Shown: in pieces, positions 46,761 to 55,654 of the stretch
Layout of the letters: every line of letters begins with the position of its first letter
Position numbering within the stretch: the stretch's first letter is position 1
Source: Pseudomonas sp. NKUCC02_KPG
GTDB lineage: Bacteria; Pseudomonadota; Gammaproteobacteria; Pseudomonadales; Pseudomonadaceae
Reading direction: 5' to 3'
Assembly (NCBI RefSeq): GCF_019345465.1
Contig: NZ_JAHKRC010000006.1
Coordinates: 186,001-250,000 of the forward strand
DNA: 64,000 nucleotides
Made by a program: the position numbers and the translations under genes
Notes under the pieces: generated by a model
The model's database searches: none
Told to the model about the DNA's origin: nothing
The model's input: the letters and a program-made list of their open reading frames with translations, nothing else

Positions 46761-48014
46761 ATGAAGCTGATTCAATGCCGTTTATCTTCAGGTCAACGTG
46801 TGCCGCTGCTCGTGCAGACTGGAGATGCGGCGCCGTTACCCATACTTGTCCCGTTCATCTACGTTCAACTCAAGCTAAGGTCTCGCGCTTACAGCACTGC
46901 TGCGGCACATCTGCGCGCGATCCAGGCTTTCTATATCTATGCCCAAAGCCGTGACCTCAACATTGATAACGCCATCTTGGCCTGCCACTTCGAGGCGATT
47001 TTGGCTTTGTTGGACGGTTACGCCATCTGGCTCCAAAGCGGCCGTCAAGCCGACAACTTGGTCGCCCGAATCGGCAAAGCTGAAACGGCACCTTTTCCGC
47101 AGATCGATCCGCGTACCCGTGACCAGTACCTGCGGTTGCTGAAGCAGTACCTGTCCTGGTGCGTCACCCGTTACATTCCGCGCGCCCGTCTGAACTCAAC
47201 CACCCTGGCTAACATCGAATCGGTATTTGCAGATGTCGCCGACGTCATTGAGCGTCGCTTTGAGAGCCATATCATCAATGCCCGGCCAGACCGCACTCGT
47301 TACCGAAGCCTGACGGGTACTCAACTCCAGATCATTCGCACACTGATTCGCCCGGGCGACGCAGAGAATCCGTTTCCGGAACGACTGCAGTTGCGCAATT
47401 GGCTAATGATTGAATTGCTGCTGGAGACCGGTATCCGCCGCGGAGAGCTTCTGAAGCTCTACACCACGGACATCAATCACGGATCTCAGCATGCCTATGT
47501 CAGCATCAATGATCGCGAACATGATCCCGGAGACCCTCGTGCTGAAGAGCCCGCGCTGAAAACGCACGGACGGACCGTAGGTATCTCAGCGCAGTTGTAT
47601 GAGGTCTACGAGCGTTATATCCAAGGCGAGCGACGCCCCCTGCGTGATGGCAAACCGATGAAATTGCTGTACCGCTATTTGTTCATCTCTGACCGAGGTC
47701 GACCGCTGTCGATCCGCGCGTTGTCGAACGTCCTTGATCGGCTGTTTCTGACCATTGAACTGGCTCATCCAGGGTTGTTGCCTACACTTTCTGCGCATGA
47801 CTTTCGCCACACCTTTGCCGACCAGTTTTTGGCTTACCTGGTCAAGAAGCGTGGGTATGACCTCGAGCGGGCTACGGACGAACTCCGACGTGTCTGCGGT
47901 TGGTCTGACACTTCGACGATGCCACGCCGTTATGCAAGTCGTTATCTAGCCGAGTCGGCCAACCTCCACAACGCCCAGCGTGCCTCGGCAGCCTGGAGCC
48001 GACTTGACAGTTAA
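46761..48014 (+). CDS. Tyrosine recombinase, IntA-like first core gene
   Basis: 417 residues from the ATG at 46761, which follows AAGGTGG at good spacing; an ATG at 46716 is in frame but lacks a ribosome-binding site. Catalytic residues: R in ETGIRRGELLKLYT, H-x-x-R in HDFRHTFADQF, the GWSDTSTMPRRY segment with tryptophan in the second histidine position and the tyrosine nucleophile. All are compatible with activity. The next gene starts 11 bp downstream. It probably cuts and joins one strand pair at the element ends. Confidence 0.88.
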   Translation: MKLIQCRLSSGQRVPLLVQTGDAAPLPILVPFIYVQLKLRSRAYSTAAAHLRAIQAFYIYAQSRDLNIDNAILACHFEAILALLDGYAIWLQSGRQADNLVARIGKAETAPFPQIDPRTRDQYLRLLKQYLSWCVTRYIPRARLNSTTLANIESVFADVADVIERRFESHIINARPDRTRYRSLTGTQLQIIRTLIRPGDAENPFPERLQLRNWLMIELLLETGIRRGELLKLYTTDINHGSQHAYVSINDREHDPGDPRAEEPALKTHGRTVGISAQLYEVYERYIQGERRPLRDGKPMKLLYRYLFISDRGRPLSIRALSNVLDRLFLTIELAHPGLLPTLSAHDFRHTFADQFLAYLVKKRGYDLERATDELRRVCGWSDTSTMPRRYASRYLAESANLHNAQRASAAWSRLDS

Positions 48015-48025
48015 GGAGGTTCGCC

Positions 48026-49546
48026 GTGACCAAATCAGCCGATCAAGAACACGCTTCACCCTCCTCCTCTTTTCCGGCCTACGTGTTCGAGGGCCCGGCT
48101 CAGGTTGCGATTCGAACTCGCACTAATGACCAGCCAAAGTACGTCGATACTAGATTGAGCGTTTGGACGTGGTATGACGGCGGAACGGCTATGAAAATAG
48201 ATTGGGCTGCGCTCCACCTGAATCCTAACCTCATGCAAATCGCCAAAGCGTTTGTGGCCTATGCACTGGAGAAGTACGCACCGGTAACGGCATTCAAAGC
48301 ATCCGGGGTGTTCGGGCGACTATCTGAGAGCGATATTTCAGCTAAGTTTCCCTGGACGCGACAAGAGGTAGTCACGACCATAAGTACTTGGTCGAAATTT
48401 CGCGATAGCACTATTTTTTTTAGAACGTTTTATCGCTGGGCCCTTAATCGAGGAATATTGGGCTTTGACAAAGAAACATATCTAGCACTTAAAGAAATCA
48501 AGACGAGCCGTGTTGATCCGTACGAACGTATCTTTCTATCCCAGTCCGGTTTAGCCCTTGACGAAGAGATCCGGCTACTGCGGCGAATTGAGCGCGATAT
48601 CCAGACCAAAGACTGGAGTGAAGCTCAGCTCAACATGATGCTCCACTTAAGTTTCGAATTAGGCCCGCGTTCAATTCAATTCCACTCGCTTGACATTGCG
48701 GATTTTGAGCTTATCGAAAGCGCTGATCATCAAAGGTACTACACCCTCTGGCTACCCATGGCCAAAAAGGTCGGTCAACGTAGACCTGAGCGACGGCCCC
48801 GCAAAATAACCACCCGGCTGGGGGAGAAAATCTCGCAGCATATTTCGGAAATGCGACGCCGCTTTGGCTGCGACTGCGAACCATTGTTTGTAAGTCCTAA
48901 CGGAAGACGCATGTCTGTTACCGAAATCGGTGTGGGCCTCAAACACGAGCTGTGTGAAGCAGGAGTAGACAAGCCGAACCAGGTAACCATGTTGCTGCGT
49001 CATCACCTCGGGCAAGGTTTGGCGGACCAGGGAACTCCGGCAGACATGATTGCCGAACTGCTTGGCCACAACAGCACAGTTGCGGCTCGTGCTTACGTCA
49101 CGGCAACCCCCAACATTGCCCGGATCAAAGAGAAAGCACTCGGCAAGAGTCCCGCCTATCAACGCATTATGCGCAGTCTTTTGACCGGGGATGTCGTACA
49201 ACGCCGCGATACTGCTGCCGAAAGAGCGATACGGGGCGTGATCGACACACAGTACATCGGGGACATCGGTGCATGCGCCCTCCCGGTTCATACGCACTGC
49301 CCCTACAATCCCGTCTATGCCTGCTACACCTGCAAGAAGTTTCACCCCTTTGCTGACGGCCGTCATGAGCAGGTGAAAGAGGCGCTGCAACGAGAAGCCC
49401 AACGGTTCATAGACATTGCAGAACAAGCCGGAGATCTCATTCACAACCGGCCCCTCGCCCAGCATCAGACAACCATCCTGGCAGTAAGCGCTACGATCGA
49501 GCGCTGCCGGCAGCACACGGAGGATACCGAAGATGACGCCGTCTAG
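48026..49546 (+). CDS. Tyrosine-recombinase-fold protein, Tfp-like, with altered active site
   Basis: 506 residues. The recombinase fold is clear in LSFELGPRSIQFHSLD (arginine I), LLGHNSTVAARAYVTATP (GH...Y) and the core-binding N-terminal half. However, the H-x-x-R box reads LLRHHLGQGLAD, so the second arginine is missing or shifted. This fits a structural rather than fully catalytic partner. The C terminus has a cysteine/histidine cluster (CALPVHTHCPYN...CYTCKKFHPF) like a zinc site. The gene overlaps the third recombinase gene by 14 bp. Confidence 0.82.
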   Translation: MTKSADQEHASPSSSFPAYVFEGPAQVAIRTRTNDQPKYVDTRLSVWTWYDGGTAMKIDWAALHLNPNLMQIAKAFVAYALEKYAPVTAFKASGVFGRLSESDISAKFPWTRQEVVTTISTWSKFRDSTIFFRTFYRWALNRGILGFDKETYLALKEIKTSRVDPYERIFLSQSGLALDEEIRLLRRIERDIQTKDWSEAQLNMMLHLSFELGPRSIQFHSLDIADFELIESADHQRYYTLWLPMAKKVGQRRPERRPRKITTRLGEKISQHISEMRRRFGCDCEPLFVSPNGRRMSVTEIGVGLKHELCEAGVDKPNQVTMLLRHHLGQGLADQGTPADMIAELLGHNSTVAARAYVTATPNIARIKEKALGKSPAYQRIMRSLLTGDVVQRRDTAAERAIRGVIDTQYIGDIGACALPVHTHCPYNPVYACYTCKKFHPFADGRHEQVKEALQREAQRFIDIAEQAGDLIHNRPLAQHQTTILAVSATIERCRQHTEDTEDDAV

Positions 49547-51647
49547 GGCAAGGCAGAGTCTGGAAAGCTTCATTAACCAGGAACAAGCGATTTTTCAGTC
49601 ATTACCGATTACAACGTCGTGGGGGTCAACGCTGTGGTCGGTCGAGCGCTGGTTGCCTCAACGGCTAAAGCAACAGACCATAACCTTTGAAACACACCGA
49701 CAATCTCTTGAAAAGTATGGCTATTCGGTTCCTCCTAAAGCTGCCCTACCCTTGGATTTCCAGGATTTTTGCAAGGCATTAATCGTATATCTGCAGCGCA
49801 CCCGGGGCCTGAAATTTTCGATGGTCGCGGCATACAATATTGCCGTCCGGCGGCTGTACAACCCCTTATTTGAACGTGGCGTATCCGACCCTATACAGTT
49901 GGTGCGGGGCGATTTTGACCGCGTCGTAGGATTTCTCCGCGAGAGTGGCTACAAGAACCTTTACGACGCGATCTCTCATCTTCAGGTAATAGCGGAAACG
50001 ATTGATAAACTGCAATTAACTGAGATCGCCATCCACTTTGAGCATGATGCAAAACCAGAAAACCGTCGCCACGACTACATTTCATTGCACGATCCTGATC
50101 GTGCGGTAAAACAGCGTAAATCCGATGACAGGTTGCCTTCTCGTGAGGCGATGGAGGCGTATGCCCTCTGCTCGAACAACCCGCTCAGTGAGGGCGAGGA
50201 AATTTTGCTGCGCGTGATTGATTTATTGATCGCGACTGGGCAACGAGGTAATGAAGTAGCAGTAATTCCCTATGATTGCTGGGTCGAAAGGCCGATAAAA
50301 GGGACCGCAGGAGAAATAGTTGTAGATGCCAATGGTAAGCCTCTGGTCGAATGTGGGATTAGGTACTTTGCGGAAAAGCAATTTCAGTCCCGTGTTCATT
50401 GGTTGGCCGAAAGCGATGTTCCTTTAGCTAGGCGCGCGGTAGAGCGATTAATAACGCTAACAGAAGAGCAGCGAGAGATTGCCGCTTGGCAAGAACTGCA
50501 TCCAGGACGTATTTGGAGATACCCTCCTCAGTCGATAATCTCCGATGCAATGGTCTTGGGTTGGCTAGGTTTTAGCGAAGCAAGGAGTGCAAGCAGAAAC
50601 CTTTATATTTTCCTCACGCGCAATGGCGTCCATCCCTTCGACGAGGAGTCAGGTGAGAAACGAGGAAAGTCGTTAAAACGGCGCTACGTGGCGGGTGAGA
50701 TTGAAAAGCTGATCGTCCCGAAGCTCCATGGGCATGCTGCACTAATAGAAAATGTCGGGGGGGAGGCGCGAATCCTGCTTAGAACCAGCGAAACCCTTGC
50801 GATCGCTTTCGACGGACAATTTCGTTTCGGTGGGCGCGAGGCAAATGTGTTTCGTGCAGTCCCCCGTCGGGTAACCATTGTGGATATCAATCACGCGTTA
50901 GGTAACGATGAAAAATATGCTTCTATTTTTTCGCGTCGTTCATTAACCGAATCCGACGGCACGCCGATTCGGCTAACAAGCCACCAACCTCGACACTGGC
51001 GGAACACCATTTACCACTTGACCGGTATGAGCGATGTTCAGCAAGCGCTGGCCCTGGGGCGAAAACGTCTCGACCAGAATGTCTATTACCAGCACACAAG
51101 CATTGAAGAAAACACCGCAGCCCATCAAGAGTTCTTGGCGTTCAATAGCCATCACGAGCGTATCGACTTTCTACATACGGGCATAAGAGATAAGCGCATT
51201 CAGGGCGCTTTGACCGACAGTTACCATGCTTTGCTGTCAGATAAAGGCACGTCCACAGCAGAAGCATTCCTTGCCGTACACGCCACGGCGCTGCATGTGA
51301 CACCCTTCGGAGGTTGCATTCACGATTTCTCCCAAGCGCCCTGCCCTAAACATCTTCAGTGCTGGAACGGCTGCTCGCATCTCCATCTGATGGGCACTCC
51401 ATCCGAGCGCGCCAACCTTGAGAGACAAGCCGAGAATTTGACTACCGCAATTACCATCATGCGCTATGCCGGCGCCGGAGAGGCAGGTAGCGATGTGTGG
51501 CTGGCGGACCAGGAGGACAAACTCAACAATTTAAAATCCGTCCTCGCACGCGACACCAATGCAGGTGTGCAACGCGTGTTTCCAAATGGGCATCCAATGA
51601 CGGTTGCGGACACGGACAAACGACACAGTTCGGTTTCAGACGATTAG
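49533..51647 (+). CDS. Large tyrosine recombinase, IntB-like third core gene
   Basis: 704 residues. Catalytic residues: R in LIATGQRGNEVAVIP, HQPRHWRNT for the H-x-x-R box, and the tyrosine in DQNVYYQHTS. It is followed by a C-terminal cysteine-rich part (GGCIHDFSQAPCPKHLQCWNGCSH) and a helical tail. The length and cysteine-rich end resemble Tn554 TnpB. The start overlaps the preceding gene and the stop is 8 bp before the small fourth gene, so all four form an operon. Confidence 0.85.
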   Translation: MTPSRARQSLESFINQEQAIFQSLPITTSWGSTLWSVERWLPQRLKQQTITFETHRQSLEKYGYSVPPKAALPLDFQDFCKALIVYLQRTRGLKFSMVAAYNIAVRRLYNPLFERGVSDPIQLVRGDFDRVVGFLRESGYKNLYDAISHLQVIAETIDKLQLTEIAIHFEHDAKPENRRHDYISLHDPDRAVKQRKSDDRLPSREAMEAYALCSNNPLSEGEEILLRVIDLLIATGQRGNEVAVIPYDCWVERPIKGTAGEIVVDANGKPLVECGIRYFAEKQFQSRVHWLAESDVPLARRAVERLITLTEEQREIAAWQELHPGRIWRYPPQSIISDAMVLGWLGFSEARSASRNLYIFLTRNGVHPFDEESGEKRGKSLKRRYVAGEIEKLIVPKLHGHAALIENVGGEARILLRTSETLAIAFDGQFRFGGREANVFRAVPRRVTIVDINHALGNDEKYASIFSRRSLTESDGTPIRLTSHQPRHWRNTIYHLTGMSDVQQALALGRKRLDQNVYYQHTSIEENTAAHQEFLAFNSHHERIDFLHTGIRDKRIQGALTDSYHALLSDKGTSTAEAFLAVHATALHVTPFGGCIHDFSQAPCPKHLQCWNGCSHLHLMGTPSERANLERQAENLTTAITIMRYAGAGEAGSDVWLADQEDKLNNLKSVLARDTNAGVQRVFPNGHPMTVADTDKRHSSVSDD

Positions 51648-51655
51648 AGGCGACT

Positions 51656-52051
51656 ATGGCGCAACGACAGATCTTGAGGGGCGGCACGTTGGACGAGGCG
51701 ATCGACGCCCTCCTCGCCCAAATGGTTAGCTTAGGATTGGAGCTCGCGCCTATTTCGCGCCCCGAAGTGCAGCGTAGATTGGGCCTGACGAGCCGCGCGA
51801 CTTTAGTGGGAGATCGTGGTCGGCGGATCGAGTCCGCCCGTATCGCACAACTGAAGGAAAGCGGAAGAGATCCAGACGGTGCCCGCCGGCGAAGAAGCTT
51901 CGAAGAGCGCATTGCTCATCTACAGGCGGAAAATGCCGCCTTGATTACACAGCGCGATAGGCTCTACGAAGCGCTGTCCGTGATTTTGCATCGGTGCCTA
52001 TTGAAAGGGTTGGATGTCGAAGACGTAATGGAGCCGTTACGAAAACGATGA
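51656..52051 (+). CDS. Small basic coiled-coil protein, SRAP/TnpC-like fourth core gene
   Basis: 131 residues. The N-terminal half has a helix-turn-helix-like segment (EVQRRLGLTSRATLVGDRGRRIESARIAQL). The C-terminal half is a coiled coil (FEERIAHLQAENAALITQRDRLYEALSVIL). Proteins of this size and shape follow the large recombinase in Tn554-like and strand-biased circularizing elements and assist recombination. The ATG at 51656 is 8 bp after the IntB-like stop. Confidence 0.75.
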   Translation: MAQRQILRGGTLDEAIDALLAQMVSLGLELAPISRPEVQRRLGLTSRATLVGDRGRRIESARIAQLKESGRDPDGARRRRSFEERIAHLQAENAALITQRDRLYEALSVILHRCLLKGLDVEDVMEPLRKR

Positions 52052-52316
52052 GCAGATGATTACTCATGTTTGCTCTGCACGGGCTTGACTGACCAGGCCA
52101 TCCAGGTTCGACCGAGTATTTGAATGTGTCAGACAGCTATGGGCACCACTGGAGGTGAGGAAAAATCTTCCAATTCCGGACTGGCTGCTTTATAGCACTT
52201 GCCGTACAGCCGCTTCCCCGTAACGCGGACCATGAGATCTGCAACTCGATCACGTCGAAGACCTCGGCACGGCGCACCGGCCTCAGTAAGTCAAAGCCCC
52301 ACATGCGAGTTGCGTA
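52052..52316. other. Short gene-free region after the recombinase operon
   Basis: No gene of more than ~35 codons is convincing. A small minus-strand frame (MVRVTGKRLYGKCYKAAS, around 52130-52232) may be a decayed remnant. Confidence 0.35.
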
Positions 52317-52586
52317 CTACCTGAGATCGCTGCGGACCTGCTCAAGGAGATCTTCCAGCTTAATGTCTGGGTCTTTCTTGAGGTAGCAGGCAACGATGAC
52401 GGATACCGGATGCACCCCAATTGTGCCCGCCAGCTCGTCGACCTTCTCTATGGTCGCACCTTTGATGCCTCTCTCCAGCGAGCTCAAGAATGTACGGCTG
52501 CTGACTAAAGCAAAATCCTCCTGTGTTAATCCTCTGCTGATACGCAAGGCGCGAAGCGCTAACCCGAACGCTTGTTTGACTTCCAT
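52317..52586 (-). CDS. XRE family DNA-binding regulator
   Basis: 89 residues from the ATG at 52586; a TTG at 52601 is also in frame. Nearly all of it is a Cro/C1-type helix-turn-helix (LRALRISRGLTQEDFAL...SSRTFLSSLERGIKGATIEKVDELAGTIGV), followed by a short helix (IKLEDLLEQVRSDL). The size matches controller proteins of restriction-modification systems and other defence genes. It is divergent from the 145-residue gene, with a likely operator between them, so it may regulate itself and that gene. Confidence 0.85.
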   Translation of the reverse strand: MEVKQAFGLALRALRISRGLTQEDFALVSSRTFLSSLERGIKGATIEKVDELAGTIGVHPVSVIVACYLKKDPDIKLEDLLEQVRSDLR

Positions 52587-52624
52587 TTGCTTTACTCGCA
52601 AATGGAAAGATAAGGCCTTTTATG

Positions 52625-52652
52625 CACTCTATAGGGCTACAATCTATAGTGT
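52625..52652. promoter_or_regulatory. Candidate operator between the XRE gene and its divergent neighbour
   Basis: ACTCTATAG (52626-52634) and CTATAGTGT (52644-52652) form an imperfect inverted repeat with identical CTATAG cores 15 bp apart. Controller-protein boxes often have this form. It would also place a promoter element close to the start of the plus-strand gene. Confidence 0.5.
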
Positions 52653-52669
52653 TCATTTTGGAGATTTTT

Positions 52670-53107
52670 ATGTTTAGAACCTATCGGCGAGACGTAATGA
52701 TCTTTTCTTCCCAGTTGGAGCCGGATCTCCAGCTGTGGTCGTGCGTTGAGCAGATCATCCCGTTGCCTTGGTTTTATGTCACGGCCCTCAAATGCGGTGC
52801 CGATTCCACATCACGACACATGCTCATGGTTTCCGACGTTCAAACGCTGGAGGATCTGAGCTTATCCAAGTCAGCTAGTGTGGCAATCGAGTCAATTCTC
52901 CTTGCTACACCGCCTGCCATGAATGGCAAAGAGAGGTGGCTAATGGAGCAGCTCATAGAAATAGCATATGTTCCGAAGTCTAAGGGCTCGATTCATCACT
53001 ACCGATTTAGTGTAAAAGACGGCCCGGTTTACACCAACTCATGTGACCCTGGACTGGAAGTAGAGCAAGGTAACATCGGCAGGGTCGTGATCTCACTGTG
53101 CACTTGA
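52670..53107 (+). CDS. Hypothetical protein, 145 residues, next to XRE regulator
   Basis: The ATG at 52670 has GGAG 6 bp upstream, so a start upstream at 52622 is rejected. The protein begins MFRTYRRDVMIFSSQLEPDLQLWSC and is a mixed alpha/beta protein with no signal peptide or known motif. The C-terminal half (RFSVKDGPVYTNSCDPGLEVEQGNIGRVVISL) looks like a beta domain. Function unknown. Its divergent XRE gene and place in the defence island suggest it is regulated cargo. Confidence 0.6.
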   Translation: MFRTYRRDVMIFSSQLEPDLQLWSCVEQIIPLPWFYVTALKCGADSTSRHMLMVSDVQTLEDLSLSKSASVAIESILLATPPAMNGKERWLMEQLIEIAYVPKSKGSIHHYRFSVKDGPVYTNSCDPGLEVEQGNIGRVVISLCT

Positions 53108-53608
53108 TTTACCCCTTGCAGGCCTGAGGACATCAGCCCGCCCGATTGACCAGACGGTTCACACCTTGGGTCGATTTCTCGTAGCAGCGTATAAGAAGGA
53201 GTTTGAGTGATCTGTCTGGGGGAGGTCTGGAAAAGCCGAATGTTTTCAATAGAGTCAGCCGATAGCAGCCTGTCACGAACGGGTGCTAACGGCCAAAAGC
53301 GAACCACCAGGAGTGCCTACGAAATTCGGGGCGATTCAAATCGAAGCACCGAGGCGATTCAGCATTTGGCTGCTGAAGACCCTTCTAGGCAATATTTTGA
53401 ACGCTGCAATCACTGTAGATTTAGAAGGAAATGGCATGAGTTGTGATCAAAAAATTTACTTGAAGCGCTCCCAAGCCCTGATAGGACTGTCCCCGAGTCC
53501 GATGACTGAAGCTTCAGGTTCCAGCAGAGGCAAGGCCTCAGAAATTGATCGCTGCAATGGAAATCTAGATAATCCTCGCCAACGGCGAACAGAATTAAGG
53601 CTCACTGA
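53108..53608. other. Gene-poor region with an IS-end-like sequence
   Basis: No convincing gene. GGGGCGATTCA (53328-53338), with GAGTGCCTACGAAAT before it, reads on the minus strand as TGAATCGCCCC...TAGGCACTC. This resembles the end of an IS3-family element like the one at 61783, so the stretch may be the scar of a lost insertion. Confidence 0.4.
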
Positions 53609-54502
53609 ATGGATAAGGTCGATGGTAATTTTGATTTCAAAAGCTCGACCTACTCAGAAGTCGCCCAGCTAGTGGATGTGGCGGAACGCGCTATTCTTGA
53701 GAGAGGTATCCGGTTCACCCCCCAAAGCGTCCTGCACAAGCTGTTTGCCGATGCTCGAAAGTTAGATAGGGATTGGCGCGACACAAGCAGATCCCCAAGT
53801 CTCGTTACCGGCATAAACTCCGTTTATGCAGAGAAAATTGCCAGGATTGTCACTGATCTGATTGACGCACCCGGGGTTGAGGAAGCGCTGCAGCGCATCG
53901 CAGGTAGCGACATAAATCTATCCCACCGCCTCAAGTCACAGGGCAAGGATGCCCTCTGGGAACTCAGCTTGCTGACGACCCTTCTGCGAAAGCAGATCAG
54001 TGCAGAACTTGTGGATCCACCAGATATCGTTGTTGAACTCCAAATGGGTTCGTACGCGATTGCCTGCAAGAAAATCTATGAGCTCAAAAGCCTGTTTTCT
54101 AGACTGCGGGACGGCGCCAAGCAGATCAGAAAATCAGGCTACCCTGGCGTCATTGCCTTGAATATTGACGACCTCCTGCCTGGCGACCACATACTAACTT
54201 CCCAAAGTCCAAAGGTCGCTCTCGATATCTTGTCGCGCGAGACCAAGAGTTTCTTCCTGGAAAACTTCGCCGCTTTTGACAGGATCAGAGAGAAGAGCTG
54301 CCTTGACGGGGTGCTTATCTCTGCCTCAACGATCTCCGACATAACCGAGACAAGTACGCGCTTGAATCTGACAACGTCATATAATTTTTACCCGTTCCGC
54401 AATGAGGGACTGGGGCGCGCTCGGTTCTTGGGGCTTGTAAGAGAACTCTCGCCCGCAGGAGTCATTGATGCGTATCCCAGCCGATTCATCCTTCATCAGT
54501 GA
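53609..54502 (+). CDS. Putative PD-(D/E)XK nuclease-fold protein
   Basis: 297 residues. The N-terminal half is helical (VDVAERAILERGIRFTPQSVLHKLF, ALWELSLLTTLLRKQ). The core has PPDIVVELQMGSYAIACKKIYELKSLFSRLRDGAKQI, that is, a PD, then about 12 residues to a hydrophobic strand ending A-C-K, then a helix with Q. This is the pattern of many restriction-like nuclease folds, but the acidic residue before K is replaced by C, so catalysis is uncertain. The GYPGVIALNIDDLL strand follows. No partner gene is obvious apart from the XRE gene group upstream. Confidence 0.6.
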   Translation: MDKVDGNFDFKSSTYSEVAQLVDVAERAILERGIRFTPQSVLHKLFADARKLDRDWRDTSRSPSLVTGINSVYAEKIARIVTDLIDAPGVEEALQRIAGSDINLSHRLKSQGKDALWELSLLTTLLRKQISAELVDPPDIVVELQMGSYAIACKKIYELKSLFSRLRDGAKQIRKSGYPGVIALNIDDLLPGDHILTSQSPKVALDILSRETKSFFLENFAAFDRIREKSCLDGVLISASTISDITETSTRLNLTTSYNFYPFRNEGLGRARFLGLVRELSPAGVIDAYPSRFILHQ

Positions 54503-54579
54503 CACGGGCTAAGAGTAAACGCGCTTCGTGACGAAAGCGGGGATCGACTGGCACAGAACCATCTCTCGGCGCGGACCAC

Positions 54580-54717
54580 CTACGATAGAGTCTTCCGCGT
54601 CTGCAGTATCTTCGCGCTATTGGCGGTCGCGGCCTTTTTAGGCCGCGCTGTCTTCTTGGGCTTGGGCTTGGGCTCGACCATCTGCTCTCCCCGACGTTTT
54701 GTAAGATCAATGCTCAT
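54580..54717 (-). CDS. Possible small basic protein, 45 residues
   Basis: A short frame begins MSIDLTKRRGEQMVEPKPKP, continues with repeated KK/PKKAA segments, and ends KILQTRKTLS. The lysine/alanine/proline-rich composition recalls DNA-binding tails. The ribosome-binding site is not clear and the region around it looks decayed, so this may be a remnant of a longer gene. Confidence 0.3.
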   Translation of the reverse strand: MSIDLTKRRGEQMVEPKPKPKKTARPKKAATANSAKILQTRKTLS

Positions 54718-55458
54718 CACACGTACATCTTCTACGTGAGAGTAACGGCTTGATAGTACTGACCAGTGAGCCTGCAGCGCTTCTGTAAGCTTTGAGAGTC
54801 ACGACCATGACACTTGCAGCTCTGGCCAATCAGCGTGTAGTACTTGGAGATGCGGCAGTAGCTTTTGTCCCTTACAGGGGCTGCAAGAGTTCGTCGAAGC
54901 GGGCCGCCAGGTTGCTTGGGCGATCGAGAGGAATCTGGGAAAGGTAATCCGGAAGCAGTCTAGTGAGTCGATCGGACGAAATTCGTTTGGGATTGGCCTA
55001 TGCATGGCGTCAATTTCTTTGAGTACCTTGCCTACTCTTTCACACTGGCGCATCATGGCATACTGCCACTATTCCTGCCAACACAGCAGGATTGAGAACG
55101 TCATATGGAATACGACGAAGGCCGAGAAACCATTAGGCTAATAGCTTAGGAGATGCTAAGCGTCGGAACTAGCTTCCCCAAGATATCTCCAGAAAGAATC
55201 CGTCTTCTAGCGGCGCTTCACCTTACAAAAGGCCTTGCTGAATCGCCCCGGTACAGCAGATCCAGTCACCACGTCACCACGTCACCATTTCTGGCTTCGG
55301 CCCGCATTGCGCGAGCACCTAGGACCGTCCGGCATTCGTGGACCGGGCGGCCTCGAGGTTGCCTTGCGACAACGCTGTAAGACCAGGGATCAACCGACTC
55401 CCCATTTTGCGCCATGCACCCCGTCCCCGGGGAACTTTGATCTATTTCAGACACCCAC
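54718..55458. other. Decayed gene-free stretch
   Basis: No intact gene. A minus-strand frame near 54885-54980 reads RLLPDYLSQIPLDRPSNLA and stops soon after, and looks like the end of a degraded gene. TGAATCGCCCCGGTA (55239-55253) resembles an IS3-family terminal repeat, and GTCACCAC is repeated in tandem near 55265-55285. Confidence 0.4.
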
Positions 55459-55611
55459 CTAGCTGATGAACTTGGTCGTAAGATAGCCATCCAGGCCTTC
55501 AATCCCACCCTCGCTGCCGTGACCACTGTCCTTAATACCGCCGAATGGCGTTTCCGGCAGTGCCAGACCAAAGTGGGTGATCGAGACCATCCCGGCTTAC
55601 AGCCGATTACC
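55459..55611 (-). pseudogene. Aldehyde dehydrogenase C-terminal remnant
   Basis: Read on the minus strand, about 50 codons match the last part of NAD-dependent succinate-semialdehyde-type dehydrogenases: [31 protein letters not shown], and [11 protein letters not shown] before a stop codon. A TAA (55597-55599) stands where the family has a glutamate codon (RLEAGM becomes RL-stop-AGM). Nothing upstream continues the gene, so it is a fragment left from an older rearrangement. Confidence 0.8.
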
Positions 55612-55654
55612 CCGACGATCTCAAGGCCTGACGACGCCTTCGGCTGCCGATTAG

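Noticed and set aside
53283..53672. 129-residue plus-strand frame overlapping the nuclease-like gene start
   Set aside because: It runs through the IS-end-like sequence, has poor composition and no ribosome-binding site, and overlaps the better-supported gene at 53609.
55265..55287. Possible CRISPR-like or tandem repeat (GTCACCAC units)
   Set aside because: Only about two and a half 8-bp copies are present, with no spacers and no cas genes.
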